Shown: positions 1 through 10,866, counted from the stretch's first letter. The stretch: 64,000 bases of DNA from Rhabdophis nuchalis (GCA_039707465.1 CM077648.1:16261119-16325118), one strand, 5' to 3'. The notes: generated by a model not told the origin, from the sequence alone. Numbers and translations: made by a program.

Positions 1-92
1 AATAATAAATAAATAAAATAAAGAAATTACCTTAATTTACAGCAGCATATAAATTGACACAAGAAGTCCTTGCTTAGCAACTGCCTTATACT

Positions 93-332
93 GTGACTAT
101 TCTCAATCATGATAGTATCATTTTACAGGTGGGAGATATTGAGTTGGAGAAGGAAGTGATTAAGAATGAACCATACTGTCAGATCCCTAAAGTGATACTG
201 CCATATAAGTGGAGGATTGAGAGGGAACACGGAATGTATTTCTTTCCTCTTACCTTTGACAACTGCTATTTTATAACTTTTATCCTGACACCAGAGTGGC
301 TTGAGATTTTCTCACCTTTTGGCGAGATGTAA
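93..332 (+). other. Unrecognised short ORF (79 codons), upstream of an LTR-like stretch
   Basis: An open frame of 79 codons follows a pyrimidine-containing stretch ending in ttttacag at about 122-129, which could be a splice acceptor. The translation is rich in aromatic and charged residues and I do not recognise a family. It ends just before a purine run (335-345) and an LTR-like segment, so it could be the decayed 3' coding end of a retroelement. It could equally be chance. No start is preferred. Confidence 0.15.
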
Positions 333-349
333 ATTAGGGGGGAAGGCCA

Positions 350-650
350 TGTGGGTTGTTTCACTCTAAAAGCCAGCGGGCGATGACCCTGGGAATGCTG
401 GCTTAATCTAAGTTCTTAGGAAGGCCGTTACCACATCATCTCTACACTTGTGGATTGGCTGAATCCACATTGGACTGGAGGGAGGGGTTTCTAATGCCTT
501 ATTTCTAACTGTATTGCCTGAGCGGATTCAGAGTCTGCTTTGCTCTGTTCTGCTATCACTTCTACTCAATAAAAGGTTCCTTTTGAAATGCTTCATTTCA
601 AGAGTTTTACTTTCTTGAGCAGGAAGGAGAGGCAGGACCTTATACATACA
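350..650 (+). mobile_element. Possible LTR fragment preceded by a polypurine tract
   Basis: A purine run (aggggggaagg, about 335-345) is followed within a few bases by TG. It is like the polypurine tract that primes plus-strand synthesis next to a 3' LTR. The segment contains an AATAAAA polyadenylation signal near 569 and ends near tatacataca. No second LTR and no target duplication was found, so the right edge is a guess. Alternative: unrelated unique sequence. Confidence 0.3.
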
Positions 651-1766
651 GTCAAATTCACGCTTGCATAGAATTTGTTTTTGTACATATTTTTAAACAA
701 TGATGTTTAAATTTTGTAGTTCTCAAACAATATGGCTGGTAAGTGGCACTTTTCCAGAGTTGTGAACACATCGCTGAGCTTCTTGATAAAATATCACAAT
801 GAATGTATGGGCCATAAATAATGAACCCAATAACTTGTGAGCATTGATGTTGAGCTCTGAGTGAACAGCTTGATTTTAGACTGCAAGTAGGAACAGATCA
901 AGACAATAATACGTAATCATATTCCTTGTGCAAGAATTTATTTTTCCTCCAGGGCAAACTAATTTGGCAGAGCAGGTGACAGAAGTAAAATATCAATTAA
1001 GTTGGAAAGAGATTGACAAAATGTTAATTGTCTCACAAAAGTTTGAAACTGCATTGTGTATGGCAAAGTATGATTTGAAAAGTTTAAATAAAGAGAGGTA
1101 TTGATAATCATCAGATCTTATTATTAAGACTTTAAAGAGTCTTCTATCCAAAACAGAAAAGTTGCTACAGCCAATCCATATACCACATGGGAAAATATAT
1201 TTGTAATAAAAGCTACCTTCAATTTTAACCTATATAAACCTATTTTCAAAATGGTTACTGAACTGATTCTCTGGCTGGAATATTCCCAAATATTAAGATA
1301 TAAATACGACAGCAATATGCATAATTGTGTTGGATTTGCAAGTTACCCTAAAATTAATGTGATTTAAGTCGAATAAGTCGAATAAATGAAATGAAATGAA
1401 ATTTATTTGATTTGGTTTGACCTGTTGTGAAAATCCAGTCATTCTTTTTTGGAAACCATAGTTTCTGGCTTAGCATGTATATGAATCTGGCCAGTTATGC
1501 CTGCTTGTTTTTATCTTTCTTGCGTACACACAATCATACATCATATTTTTAGGTAACTGCAACTTCTAGTTTAATTAATCCTGTTGCCTGCAACAGGAAA
1601 AATCATAACAAAAGTGAAATATTGTGATACAACACACTAATATATATATATTCATTCAGTATTAAATAACAACAACAACAACAACAACATGTAACTTGAA
1701 TATTTTCTACTCCTTTGCAAAGTTCGATCTCAATTTTACTCCTCTTAAATCCAGAGTATTTTCTTT
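651..1766. other. AT-rich sequence without recognised genes or repeats
   Basis: I see no convincing exon, RNA gene or transposon here. The only simple repeat is (AAC)n, about seven units at 1668-1688. Confidence 0.5.
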
Positions 1767-2318
1767 TAGAATTAGAATTAGAATATTTATTTCTATAACT
1801 GCGTCCTCTCCCCGAGGGGACTCGGAGCGGTGCACAGGGAGAAATTAAAACAACATAAAATATATACATAGATAAATACAATAAAAACAGATTAAATCTA
1901 ACTATACCTGCACTAAAATTCCCATTTTAAAATTAACATTTCCTAACCCCTGAGGTAGAGACTAACCTAGGCCGGCCAAGCAGAAAAAGTGAGTTTTTAA
2001 TTTCTGACGGAAGGAGCGGAGGTCCGTAGTTGTTCTAATGTCGGGGGGAAGGTCGTTCCAGAGGGCTGGGCCCGCCACAGAGAAGGCCCTTCCCCTGGGC
2101 GTCACCCGCTGACAAAGTCTAGTGGACGGCACCCGGAGAAGTCCCTCTCTGTGGGAGCGAATCGGCCGGGAGGATGTATGGGGCAGAATCCGATCCCGCA
2201 GATAGCTAGGTCCCGAGCCATGGAGCGCTTTAAAGATGAGAACTAGCACCTTGAAGCGCACCCGAAAGACGACAGGTAGCCAGTGCAGCTCGCGCAAGAG
2301 CGGTGTTACATGGGTATA
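1767..2318 (-). mobile_element. L2-like LINE, 5'-truncated 3' end
   Basis: Read on the minus strand, an ORF at 2297-1962 encodes the C-terminus of an L2/CR1-group reverse transcriptase protein: RELHWLPV, LHGSGPSYLRD, then LWNDLPPDIRTTTDLRSFR and a final LAGLG. A non-coding tail follows with the cgccc..gagtccc..ggggagag block and a TTCTAA-rich end at about 1768. Five other copies in the window share this end (for example 54000-54658). It is truncated at about 2318, so it is a dead copy. Confidence 0.85.
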
Positions 2319-2544
2319 CCTTGCGGTACGACTTAACTCCAGTCCTTCTTGGGATAGTGAAGGTTTTTATACATCCGATAGGAGAGAACAAAATTGGAGA
2401 AGGCTGATATTAAAAATATAGGATCTTTAATGATGAGAAGTAAGACTTCATATTTTGTATTGGCGTGATTTCAAAATGGTAAAGGTGGCCACAAGTATGA
2501 AAAGGTTGCCTTTCACAAGAAAGAATAGAGATTGAAAGAAGAGC

Positions 2545-3125
2545 GGTTAAGGAGCTGGCCTAGAAAACAGGAGTCTAGTTTTGCTTGAGGCATGAAAGCC
2601 AACTAGGTGACTTTAGGCCAGTCAGCTCAGCTTACCTCGCAAGGTATTGTGGAGAAAATAGGAGGAGGAAGGAGTATTATATATGTTCATTGCCTTGAGT
2701 TATTTATAAAAGTAGTAAAGGTGTGGTAAGGTAAAGGTTCCCCTCGCACATATGTGCTAGTAGTTCCAGGCTCTAGGGGGCGGTGCTCATCTCCATTTCA
2801 AAGACGAAGAACCAGCCCTGTCCGAAGATGTCTCCGTGGTCTTGTGGTTGGCATGACTAAACACCGAAGGCGCACGGAACGCTGTTACCTTCCCACCAAA
2901 GGTAGTTCCTAGTTTTCTACTTGCATTTTTATGTGCTTCCGAACTGCTAGGTTGGCAGAAGCTGGGACAAATAATGTGAGCTCACTCCATTACGTGACGC
3001 TAGGGATTCGAACCGCCGAACTGCCGACCTTTCTGATCAACAAGCTCAGCGTCTTCGCCACTGAGCCACTGTGTCCCCTTAAAGGTGTGATAAAACAATC
3101 TAATTGATAAATAAACAAACAAACA
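2545..3125 (+). mobile_element. Sauria-type SINE, interrupted by another SINE
   Basis: The left part (2545-2725) has a degraded tRNA-like head, a middle with tgactttaggccagtcag, then ggaggaaggagtatta and gccttgagttatttata. The element continues after the inserted SINE at 3080 with aaaggtgtgataaaac and an A-rich tail. This is the layout of lepidosaur Sauria SINEs, whose tail is related to BovB LINEs. The family name is from memory. The split is clear from the target duplication at 2716-2725 and 3080-3089. Confidence 0.7.
2726..3079 (-). mobile_element. Full-length tRNA-derived SINE inserted in a Sauria-type SINE
   Basis: On the minus strand it starts with a tRNA-like head (gtggctcagtggcgaagacg; B box ggttcgaatcc). 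It continues with cccagcttctgccaacctag, aaggtaacagcgttccgtg, gagatgagcaccgccccct and ends gaacctttacctta. A perfect 10-bp duplication, TAAAGGTGTG, flanks it at 2716-2725 and 3080-3089. Other copies lie at 32014-32802, 53161-53412 and 58955-59100. This is a widespread lepidosaur SINE type related to one known from Anolis. Confidence 0.9.
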
Positions 3126-3628
3126 AACTAACCTAAAAATGAAACTAGAAGAAAAGGAGGTTGAAACCAGCCACATGTAAGAAAAGGTCATTGCCATTTC
3201 TGCTTTATGCCCATGTTGATCCTTAGCCAAAGATGGGAACATTAACCAAAAAACAAATAAGCTTAGTGAAGATCCTGGGAATGGTCCAATCAGATCATAG
3301 CTGATCACAAATGCACTTCCTCGTTTCAATCTGTAGTCATTAATGGAGAGTGAACCCTGAAGAATTATTCCTTCCTTCACAGTTGGGACAATGTGATTGT
3401 GCAGTGCCCCTTAGTGGCTTTTTGAGAACATGATCCCAATTTTGTTTACTGACAAAGCCAAATGTAAAGCTATGTTTTGCTTGGGACGAGAAGATCATGC
3501 TGTGTTTGAAATGTCATATACTCTCTTGGTGAAGAAGGGATTCTCCATAAAACCATTTGTTTTGTATTTCTTCCAAAAGATCCATTGATTTTGGCTGAGA
3601 ATCCCTAGGTCTAGGAATCTAAGGGCTA

Positions 3629-3815
3629 GGGGTGACAGTGGCATCATAGCAGCCTTCCAATATTTGAAGGACTGTTACAGAGAAGGTGGGATCGACCAAT
3701 TTTCCAAAGCATCTGAGTCCAGGTCAAGAAGTAACAGATGGAAGATTATCAAAGAGAAATACAACTAATTCATTGAGGAGTTAATTAAGAAACTAAGGAG
3801 ACATTTCCTGTTTGT
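3629..3815 (+). mobile_element. Old CR1 LINE fragment
   Basis: The segment aligns by eye with the CR1 C-terminal region of the younger copy at 4520-4700: gcatcatagcagccttccaa, tccaggtcaagaagtaacag, aggagacatttcctg. It is much more diverged and has lost its 5' and 3' ends. Confidence 0.7.
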
Positions 3816-3922
3816 GCTTTAAAAATACTTGAACTTTTGCATACAGTTAACGCTGTCCATTAGCTAAGATTTTGAAAGATTTGCAGTATATGGTCATTGC
3901 TGATCATCACCACCTGGCAAAG

Positions 3923-4183
3923 TACCGTATTTATTCGAGTATAACGCGCAAAATTTTCTACCAAAAAAAGAAATCAAAGTTTGGGTGCGCGTTATAAACG
4001 AGGGCCGGTCCATTGAGGGCGCAGGCGAATTGTGAGTTCGCACTGCACCTTTTCCGGGCTGCAGCCGCTCACTGTACGCGAGGGCGAAGAAAAAAAACAC
4101 GTTTTTTTAATACCGATTTTTAATCGAAAATTAGGGGTGCACGTTATACACGTGTGCGCGTTATACTCGAATAAATACGGGTA
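3923..4183. mobile_element. TIR miniature transposon with 25-bp perfect inverted ends
   Basis: The first 25 bases after the left TA (3925-3949, starting ccgtatttattcgag) are the exact reverse complement of 4156-4180. The left end is flanked by TA (3923-3924) and the right by TA (4182-4183) with one extra g. The roughly 200-bp interior has no coding capacity. TA target and short TIRs suggest a non-autonomous Tc1/mariner-type element; the superfamily is inference. Confidence 0.8.
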
Positions 4184-4417
4184 GGTCTGAAACAGTTTTG
4201 CTCAATAGGCGGGAATGAATAGCTTCCAAAAGTCAGTTTCTATGTGGTTTCTTCTTTGCTCTTTTTTCTGATTCTGAACCACTATTCAGTGATTCTGAAA
4301 AACAGATATGAAAGAAGCACAGAAGGAGAGGCTGATTGTCAACACACACAAATGCAAACTTTAGCAAAAAGCTGCAGAGAATGACTCAATCCCCAACTCA
4401 TTTACTCATTTACTCAT

Positions 4418-4937
4418 TTAAGACGTGGAGACTCTGGAAAGAGTGCAGAGAAGGGCAACCAAGATGATTAGGGGACTGGAGACTAAGACATATGAAGAAC
4501 GGCTGCAGGAGCTGGGTATGTCTAGCTTGATGAAGAGAAGGACCAGGGGAGACATGATAGCAGTGTTCCGATATCTCAGAGGGTGCCACAAAGAAGAGGG
4601 AATCAAACTATTCTCCAAGGCACCTGGGGGCAGGACAAGAAGCAACGGGTGGAAACTAATCAAGGAGAGAAGCAACTTAGAACTAAGGAGAAATTTCCTG
4701 ACAGTAAGAACAATTAACCTCTGGAACAGCTTGCCTCCAGAAGTTGTGAATGCCCCAACCCTGGAAGTCTTTAAAAAGATGTTAGATAGCCATTTGTCTG
4801 AAATGGTATAAGGTTCCTGCCCACGCAGGGGGTTGGACTAGAAGACCTACAAGGTCCCTTCCAACTCTGCTATTGTATTGTATTGTATTGTATTGTATTG
4901 TATTGTATTGTATTGTATTGTATTGTATTGTATTGTA
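4418..4937 (+). mobile_element. CR1 LINE 3' end with (TATTG)13 tail
   Basis: A 5'-truncated CR1. The ORF at 4425-4811 encodes the CR1 C-terminus: LERVQRRATKMIRGLE, SLMKRRTRGDMIAVF, NLWNSLPPEVVNAPTLEVF. A short 3' UTR follows with ggttggactagaagacctac, close to the bird CR1 3' end. The tail is thirteen TATTG units at 4871-4937. The open frame suggests a fairly young copy, but it lacks endonuclease and most of the RT. Confidence 0.95.
4871..4937 (+). repeat. (TATTG)13 microsatellite, CR1 tail
   Basis: Perfect pentamer array directly abutting the CR1 3' UTR (…aactctgc). It arises from the retrotransposon's own terminal repeat rather than from independent slippage in unique DNA. Confidence 0.95.
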
Positions 4938-5029
4938 CTCATCCCTTAACTTTCTAATTTTTTAGAAGAACAGACACAAAGACTGATATGATCAATGGTT
5001 GCCTAAAAATCATTCTGTCAAACATTGTA

Positions 5030-5970
5030 GTTCAACATAGAATAACAGAATAATAGAGTTGAAATGGACCTTAGAGCAGAGGTGGTATTCAGCTGGTTTG
5101 GACAGGTTTGCCTGTACCAGGACCGGAAGTCATGGGTGAACCCACCCACCCACCCAGGCTCTATGCTGTCCTATTTAGGCACATTTTTGAGGAAGGTGCA
5201 CATGCAAGCAAAGAGCATGCATGAAAGGGCTGGTGCATGTATGAAGCAAGTGAGCACGCATGCAGCGAACCGGTGATAACAAAATGTGAAACTCACCACT
5301 GCCTTGGAGGTCTTCTAGTTCAACTCTCTGCTCAAACAGGAGATTATATACCATTTTGGACAATCTCTGTCCAATGACTGTCCAACCTCTTGCTAAAAGT
5401 GATGGTGTACTCAAAACCTCTGAAGGCAACTCTTTCTACTGATTAATTGTTCTCATTGTTAGGAAATTTCTTTTTAGTTCTAGTTTGGATCTCTCTTTGA
5501 TAACTTTCCATCTGTTACTTCTTGTCTTTTCCTCAGGTGATTTGGACAATAGGTGGTCCCCTCTTCTTTGTCACAGTCCCTCAAGTATTGGAAGACTGTT
5601 ATGTCACACCAAGTCCTTCTTTTTGCTAGACTAGACACACCCAGTTCCTGCAACCGTTCATCATATGTTTTAGTCTCTGGAACATTTATCCTCTTCGTTG
5701 CTCTTCTCTGCACTCTTTCTAGAGTCTCACCATCTTTTTTATATCATGGCGACCAAAATTGGATGCGGCAGTCTTACTAAAGCAGTATATAGCTACTAAT
5801 ACTTCACATGATCTTGATACTATCCCTTTGTTGGTACAGGTTAGGACCATGACTTTTAAAGTCAGTGTCAGGGAAGTCAATGACCATACTACATTGAATA
5901 TTGCCTTCCTTTTCTCAGTTGATATTTATCTTGTAAGAGAAGACCATTTGGATATTCCAGCTCAGTTTCC
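5030..5970 (-). mobile_element. Older CR1 LINE, split by a hAT MITE
   Basis: On the minus strand the 3' end lies at about 5030-5076 (agaataacagaataatagag) and resumes at 5302. Conserved CR1 landmarks follow: ggtcttctag, gttaggaaatttc, cacccagttcctgcaaccg, gctcttctctgcactctttc, catggcgaccaaaattggat, reaching RT-region sequence near 5970. The reading frame is broken by many stops. It predates the MITE at 5077-5301. Confidence 0.85.
5077..5301. mobile_element. hAT MITE (cagaggtggtattc family) in CR1
   Basis: Starts cagaggtggtattcagctgg and ends gaaactcaccactg. The 8-bp target duplication is CCTTAGAG (5069-5076) and CCTTGGAG (5302-5309), 7 of 8 identical. It has no coding capacity. It interrupts the 3' end of a CR1. 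Related elements are at 26294 and 56652. Confidence 0.85.
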
Positions 5971-6002
5971 CAGATATGTTGCTGGTATTACTCAACTTCA
6001 GA

Positions 6003-6484
6003 TACCGTGTTTTCCCAAAAATAAGGCCTTGTCTTATTTTTATTTTGCCACCAAAAAAGGTACCAAGTCTTATTTTTGGAGTATGTGTGTCATCCACTGA
6101 CTCACCTCACTTGTGTGCATCACCTCCGATTTCCTTTTTGCTGTCAGAGGCCTTCAGGAACTTCTTCGGCTTCAGATAGTTGCAGCCAGGCCTCACACAC
6201 CTCGGCCTACTTCTTCTGCAGCCAGCAAGGCTTTCCTGAAGGCCTCTATAGCCAATAACAGAGCTTCGGATGGATCCGTGTGGCTGCAACTATCCGAAGG
6301 TAATTAATAGGGCAGTTCCCCCACCATCCCCACTCTCGCTTAATCCTTACCTGTGCATCCTGGAGTGGGTAAGGTCTTAATTATGGCTTATTTTGGGGGG
6401 TGTTAGGGCTTATATTGGGCACACATGTAAAATCAAGCTAGAACTTGCTTTCTGAATAGGTCATATTTTGGGGGAAATACAGTA
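6003..6484. mobile_element. TA-flanked TIR element (ccgtgttttcccaaaaata ends)
   Basis: The left end ccgtgttttcccaaaaata (from 6005) is matched in inverse orientation by tattttgggggaaatacag (ending 6482). TA lies on both outer sides (6003-6004, 6483-6484). Several further copies of an aataag/cttatttt word occur inside. The interior holds a partial inverted repeat around ttcggcttcagatagttgca and tgcaactatccgaag. It is non-coding. A similar pair of ends occurs at 63553-63788. Likely a Tc1/mariner-type MITE. Confidence 0.7.
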
Positions 6485-7970
6485 GTTTCATAGTTGTCTA
6501 ATTCAAGGCCAGAAAAGTGGGTGATGTCATATCTGTTTCCCGTCATGTGTCTTTAAAATATTAGTGAGTTAGGTATATATTAACTGTGCTCTTAAACTGA
6601 TCTTTTCAGTCTCTACTTTGGGAGTCAGCAAAGCCAATGTTAAACACACTTGTGTTGCTCTGCTGCTCTTTTCAGGGATTGGTAGTTTTGTCTCTACCTG
6701 GCCAGCAGCGGAAAGGAGCTGGGTTTTACTACCTCCCTCCCTTCATCTTCTCTTGTACGTGTGCTTGAGTGCACGTGGAAAGGGCTTGTGCAAGCAAGCG
6801 TGCAACCGATCGTTCTAAATGGCTCCATGCCCAGCAATAGAAATTGGGGCAATTTTCAAAATGGTACCCTGTGAAATATACGATTTATTTTAGCACTTTG
6901 GTAGAAAATGAGCTCTTTGGAGAAACGGGCATTTTTGAATTTGATTTGCTAGAATGCGTAAGCAAAACCTCCGTTTTCGTAGAAATGCTGGAAGGTTGTT
7001 GCCCTTTCAGCTATTTAGCAGCACTTAAAGAAGTCTGGCACAGCAGCTGTAGTTTGTCTTTATTGTTAAAGTATTCTAAGATGAAAGTTAAATGTCTGCT
7101 GTTTTGTTATGGAATTGCTTGATACACGAATTTTGATCTATTTCTGGAAGGCCCCAAAACCTACTTCTCATTGAAAGGTAAATGCCACCGTGCCAAGGAT
7201 TTTATTGCCAGTTGAAAGCAGAATTCCTTTGATCCAAATGATTTGCAGGTTGAGCCTTCAGAAATATACATTCAACAACTCAAAGTCTTCAGTGAGCCTC
7301 AAGATTCTCTACACGTTATCAGCAAATTGTAAAATGATGGAAAGAAAACCAGCATATTAACTATTTAAGTTACCTAATTTAATTACAACGCATGATGTTG
7401 TCCATTCGTATTTGGTTTTTTAAATTAATTTATTTACAAAATTTAATTAACCAATTTATAACATTTTATTCATTCATTTACAAGTAAAAACTGGGGAAAA
7501 AGAGAAATATTCCAACTCTCATTACTGTAAGTATGAACAATTTTAGTCACCTATCACTTTCTCTTAAAGTACATCAAATGATGTTTTCTTCCAATATTCC
7601 ATTTCTTATCTATAAAAAAATCTATAAAGTTTTATTTTTGTCATTTCAGTCTCGGTGTTAGAAAATGTCCATTAAGGTTTACCACAAATAGCAACACATC
7701 TACGTTAACACAGAGAGAGGAAGTAGAAGTTAGTTGCGGGATTTTCCAGCTCTAAAAAAAAAATTGTCCTAACTAACCCTTGATTCAGACGTGACATAGA
7801 TCTGTATTCTTCCCTGCTCTCTTTCAGAAAGCAAAATGTTTTGGGGAATGCTTTCTTTGGAAAGAGGAGAGCTGATGGAAATCCCTGCTTTACATATAAG
7901 AAGGATCAACTGAAGATGCAACCTTTTGTTATTTCGTGACTTGCAAGAAATATAAAACTATATAATTTTA
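6485..7970. other. No recognised gene or repeat
   Basis: AT-rich DNA. Short open frames at 6618-6818 and 6844-7122 have no recognisable domains or splice context. Nothing else is supported. Confidence 0.5.
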
Positions 7971-8475
7971 TCTTGTATAAATACAAATGTAACAAGAGTT
8001 TGTTCAAAACCGCTAATCTCCGAAAGTACTGCACCGATTGCTTCCAAATTTTCACATAACGTTCCTTTCAAATACAGCACCAATGATATATATATAGATT
8101 GTGTAGATGTCACACCTGTGCCAGGTACACGCAAAGGAAATGTAAAAAAATATTAAAAATGTAGGTAGATGGATACAGAGAGAGCAGTGGGCCACAGGTA
8201 TTATGTCATCCTTTATGACATAAGATACTCTGTCTATAAGATGCAATGAGAAATACAGTAGGTAGGTAGATAGGTAGAGGGATAGAGAGAGAGAGGGAGA
8301 AATACACTAGGTAGGTAGGTAGAGGGAGAGAGGGAGAAATACACTTGGTAGGTAGGTTGGGGGTTATATGGTGGTTGTGTGTACGTGTTTATGTGTGCAG
8401 GTGTAGATCTACACACAGATTGGTTGGTCATTTAACCAGACTGGGCCATAGCAACGCGTGGCCGGGAACGGCTAT
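7971..8475 (+). mobile_element. Non-autonomous Helitron
   Basis: Starts tcttgtataaatac after an A (7970) and shares with 57702-58448 the words gtaacaagagtttgttcaaa, accgattgcttccaaatttt and gtagatgtcacacctgtg. It also shares a gtaggtag/gagagaggg simple-repeat region and the 3' end ccagactgggcc…caacgcgtggccgggaacgg. A GC-rich hairpin (gccg ggaa cggc) sits just before the end. The terminal CTAG is CTAT here, so the copy is decayed. No Rep/helicase is encoded. Confidence 0.8.
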
Positions 8476-9173
8476 TAATTTTATGTAATAATAAATTATG
8501 ACTGCAATGATAAATTAGGATACATCTAAGGTCGCGTTCCTTAGATATTTTCTCTTATGTTTTAGTATTTCTTTTAACAGTTATAGTAAGAAAAATAATT
8601 TTCAATGTCACAAAGGAGGCGGGTTGTCTAGATAATTTTTTTCCGCGGTGACAGCGACATGGTCAAATCAATCGAGTGAGAACTGTTCCATTTCTCTGCT
8701 GCAAATATGAGTTATCGCTAAGATTTATAACTTCCATAAAACATTGCCTGGGGCAATGAAGATAAGTGATTATGCCAAGCATCAATGTTTGAAAATATGA
8801 TCTTATGCCAGCCATCTACGAGACAACATAAATTTTACAAGGCAATGTTTATATAAATGTTTAAAATTGGGAGTACCAAAAATAAAATGAAAATATCTGG
8901 AATTGCTACACGTCAAATTCAGTTAACATCCAATATCTGCAGAAGCAAGATTATATCATGTATTCAAAAGCAACAAAGAAAAAGGAAGAAAAAAAATCTT
9001 CATCTGTGGCACTTTTCTGTCTGTACTGTAGGTGACACTATATAATTAGAGATGTGATATGCCTTATTTTGCAAGACAGTTATACCGTTTATTGGGATTT
9101 AAGATGTCAATCAACAGAAAACATGGTTAAGGCTGGCCCCACTGATTATATATCATTCCTAATATATATATTA
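8476..9173. other. AT-rich sequence, nothing recognised
   Basis: No repeat family or coding signal that I can support. The 62-codon ORF at 8857-9045 is low-complexity and lysine-rich. Confidence 0.5.
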
Positions 9174-9247
9174 TAGGGCGGTACTAAAACTCCTGGTCTT
9201 CTGGTTTATAGCCTGATGCCTTAACCAGTATACCAAACCGGCTCTCA
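9174..9247 (-). mobile_element. Sauria-type SINE head fragment
   Basis: On the minus strand it reads gagagccggtttggtatact, then ggttaaggcatcaggctata and gttttagtaccgcccta. This is the tRNA-like head (A box and degenerate B box) typical of these SINEs. The body is missing. Confidence 0.65.
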
Positions 9248-9495
9248 ACTATATTGTAGTTTATACAATATACTAAATGTATATGTAGATCCTGTTTTTC
9301 TCAGAAGGGGCAATTGTAAAGGAGTCAGTTCAATTTTGCAAAAGTTATAAGCAACAAAAATGAACTTCTTGTGAGGGCACAACCAGTTCTTAATAATATC
9401 ATCATCTGTCAATTGCGAAACACAGCTTTACTTAGATTATATCCTTTGCACCATCAAACAACAACATCTGCCTATCCCAGATCCTTGGAAAGGAA

Positions 9496-9556
9496 TCTAT
9501 CTACCTACCTACCTACCTACCTACCTACCTACCTACCTACCTACCTACCTACCTAC

Positions 9557-9591
<35 letters not shown>

Positions 9592-9600
9592 ATCTATCTA
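9496..9600 (+). repeat. (CTAC)n(CTAT)n compound microsatellite
   Basis: About fifteen CTAC units run into about nine CTAT units, then aatctatcta. It borders the unassigned repeat at 9601-9967. The same CTAT/GTAG motifs occur inside both Helitrons, so it may be Helitron-derived. Confidence 0.9.
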
Positions 9601-9967
9601 TGGCTGTGTGTGTTCCAGCATAACTCTGGAATGTCTCGAGCAATTTCAACCAAACTTGGTACACAGATGACTGACTCTCTGGAAACAAATACTGTGGGGG
9701 TAAGACACCCCTAACACTCCTTGGGGGTGTGTATTCTGTTAAGATACAGCCTGTTGTGCCTTAAAATGGCTTCTACCGTACTGCTGTAAAATGGCTTCTA
9801 CTGTACAGCGCAGTGGAGTTGCCATGGTAATGGCTTCACAGTACTCCACAAGGGGGCTCCCTCTGGTAAGGGGGAAAATCCAATATTAGAAATTATGTTT
9901 GGTCCAGACATTTTTAACAAGGCTTTGATTGTTTTTGAGGACAAATGTATGGGAAAACATTTGTAAC
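9601..9967. other. Unassigned interspersed repeat-like stretch
   Basis: The words ccagcataactctggaatgt and caatttcaaccaaacttggt resemble the internal sequence of decayed DNA transposons next to CTAT arrays. The word aaaatggcttctac occurs twice at about 9763-9800. No ends or target duplication were found. Confidence 0.35.
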
Positions 9968-10318
9968 TATACAATACAATACAATACAATACAATAGCAG
10001 AGTTGGAAGGGACCTTGTAGGTCTTCTAGTCCAACCCCCTGCGTGGGCAGGAACCTTATACCATTTCAGACAAATGGCTATCTAACATCTTTTTAAAGAC
10101 TTCCAGGGTTGGGGCATTCACAACTTCTGGAGGCAAGCTGTTCCAGAGGTTAATTGTTCTAACTGTCAGGAAATTTCTCCTTAGTTCTAAGTTGCTTCTC
10201 TCCTTGATTAGTTTCCACCCATTGCTTCTTGTCCTGCCCCCAGGTGCCTTGGAGAATAGTTTGACTCCCTCTTCTTTGTGGCACCCTCTGAGATATTGGA
10301 ACACTGCTATCATGTCTC
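9968..10318 (-). mobile_element. CR1 LINE 3' end, truncated
   Basis: An (ACAAT)n tail at about 9971-9995 is followed by agcagagttggaagggacct and an ORF on the minus strand (10313-10056). The ORF ends …NLWNSLPPEVVNAPTLEVF, LDSHLSEMV and is nearly the same protein as the 4425 copy. It stops abruptly at catgtctcta, where a 26-bp tandem array begins. Confidence 0.9.
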
Positions 10319-10419
10319 TAATTTAATTGTCACTGAACTCTAACTAATTTAATTGTCACTGAAATCTAACTAATTTAATTGTCACTGAAATCTAACTAAT
10401 TTAATTGTCACTGAAATCA
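10319..10419. repeat. 26-bp minisatellite, about four units
   Basis: Four head-to-tail copies of a unit starting taatttaattgtcactgaaa: 10319, 10345, 10371 and 10397, the last partial. The first differs by one base (gaactc for gaaatc). The array starts exactly where the CR1 is cut off. Confidence 0.9.
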
Positions 10420-10486
10420 GAGCTTTTCCTGTCTAATGTAGGATTAGGATAAATAAATACCCAGGTAACGCCAGGTTATCAGTTAG

Positions 10487-10553
10487 TAGGTGAATAAAAA
10501 TGCCACATCTAGTCTAAACATCTGGCTGACTGTATGATAAACTATAATTATGG
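10487..10553. repeat. Segment repeated at about 19974-20040
   Basis: gtgaataaaaatgccacatc…catctggctgactgtatgat resembles the segment near 19980 (ggataaaaatgccaaattca…atcaggctgactgcatgatg). The family is unknown to me. Both lie downstream of a CR1 end. Confidence 0.5.
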
Positions 10554-10779
10554 AAACACAGAATTGAGAAGAGAACAACAGACAGTAAAGGCTGCCTCTG
10601 CTAAGATGAAGAAAGAGTGGACCACCTAGCTAGTTGCTGCAAAAAGATCGCATAGACTAACTACAAACCAAGACATGACAAAGTAGCAACAATGGTGCAT
10701 TGGAATATCTGCAAGAAATGCCATTTACCTACAAGCAAGAACTGGGGCCAAAAAAACGACAAATTAATAGAAAATTCTC

Positions 10780-10866
10780 TGGGACTTTTGAATTGTTTAT
10801 AAGACGCACCCAGATTTTTAGCCTCTTTTTTGAGGGAAAAAGGTATACTCTGAAAAATATGGTTAA
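10780..10866. mobile_element. Fragment of a TIR element (tataagacgcac type)
   Basis: ttataagacgcacccagatt on the left and ggtatactctgaaaaatatg on the right mirror the ends at 28341 (ccatatttttcagagtataa). A short decayed MITE with TA-type ends. No interior coding. Confidence 0.5.

Noticed and set aside
4425..4811. A possible host gene of 128 residues
   Set aside because: It is the CR1 C-terminus; near-identical protein is found at 10056, 14652, 33746 and other CR1 copies.
9496..9600. CRISPR-like regular spacing in tetramer and pentamer arrays
   Set aside because: Units are contiguous without spacers, and the genome is vertebrate.
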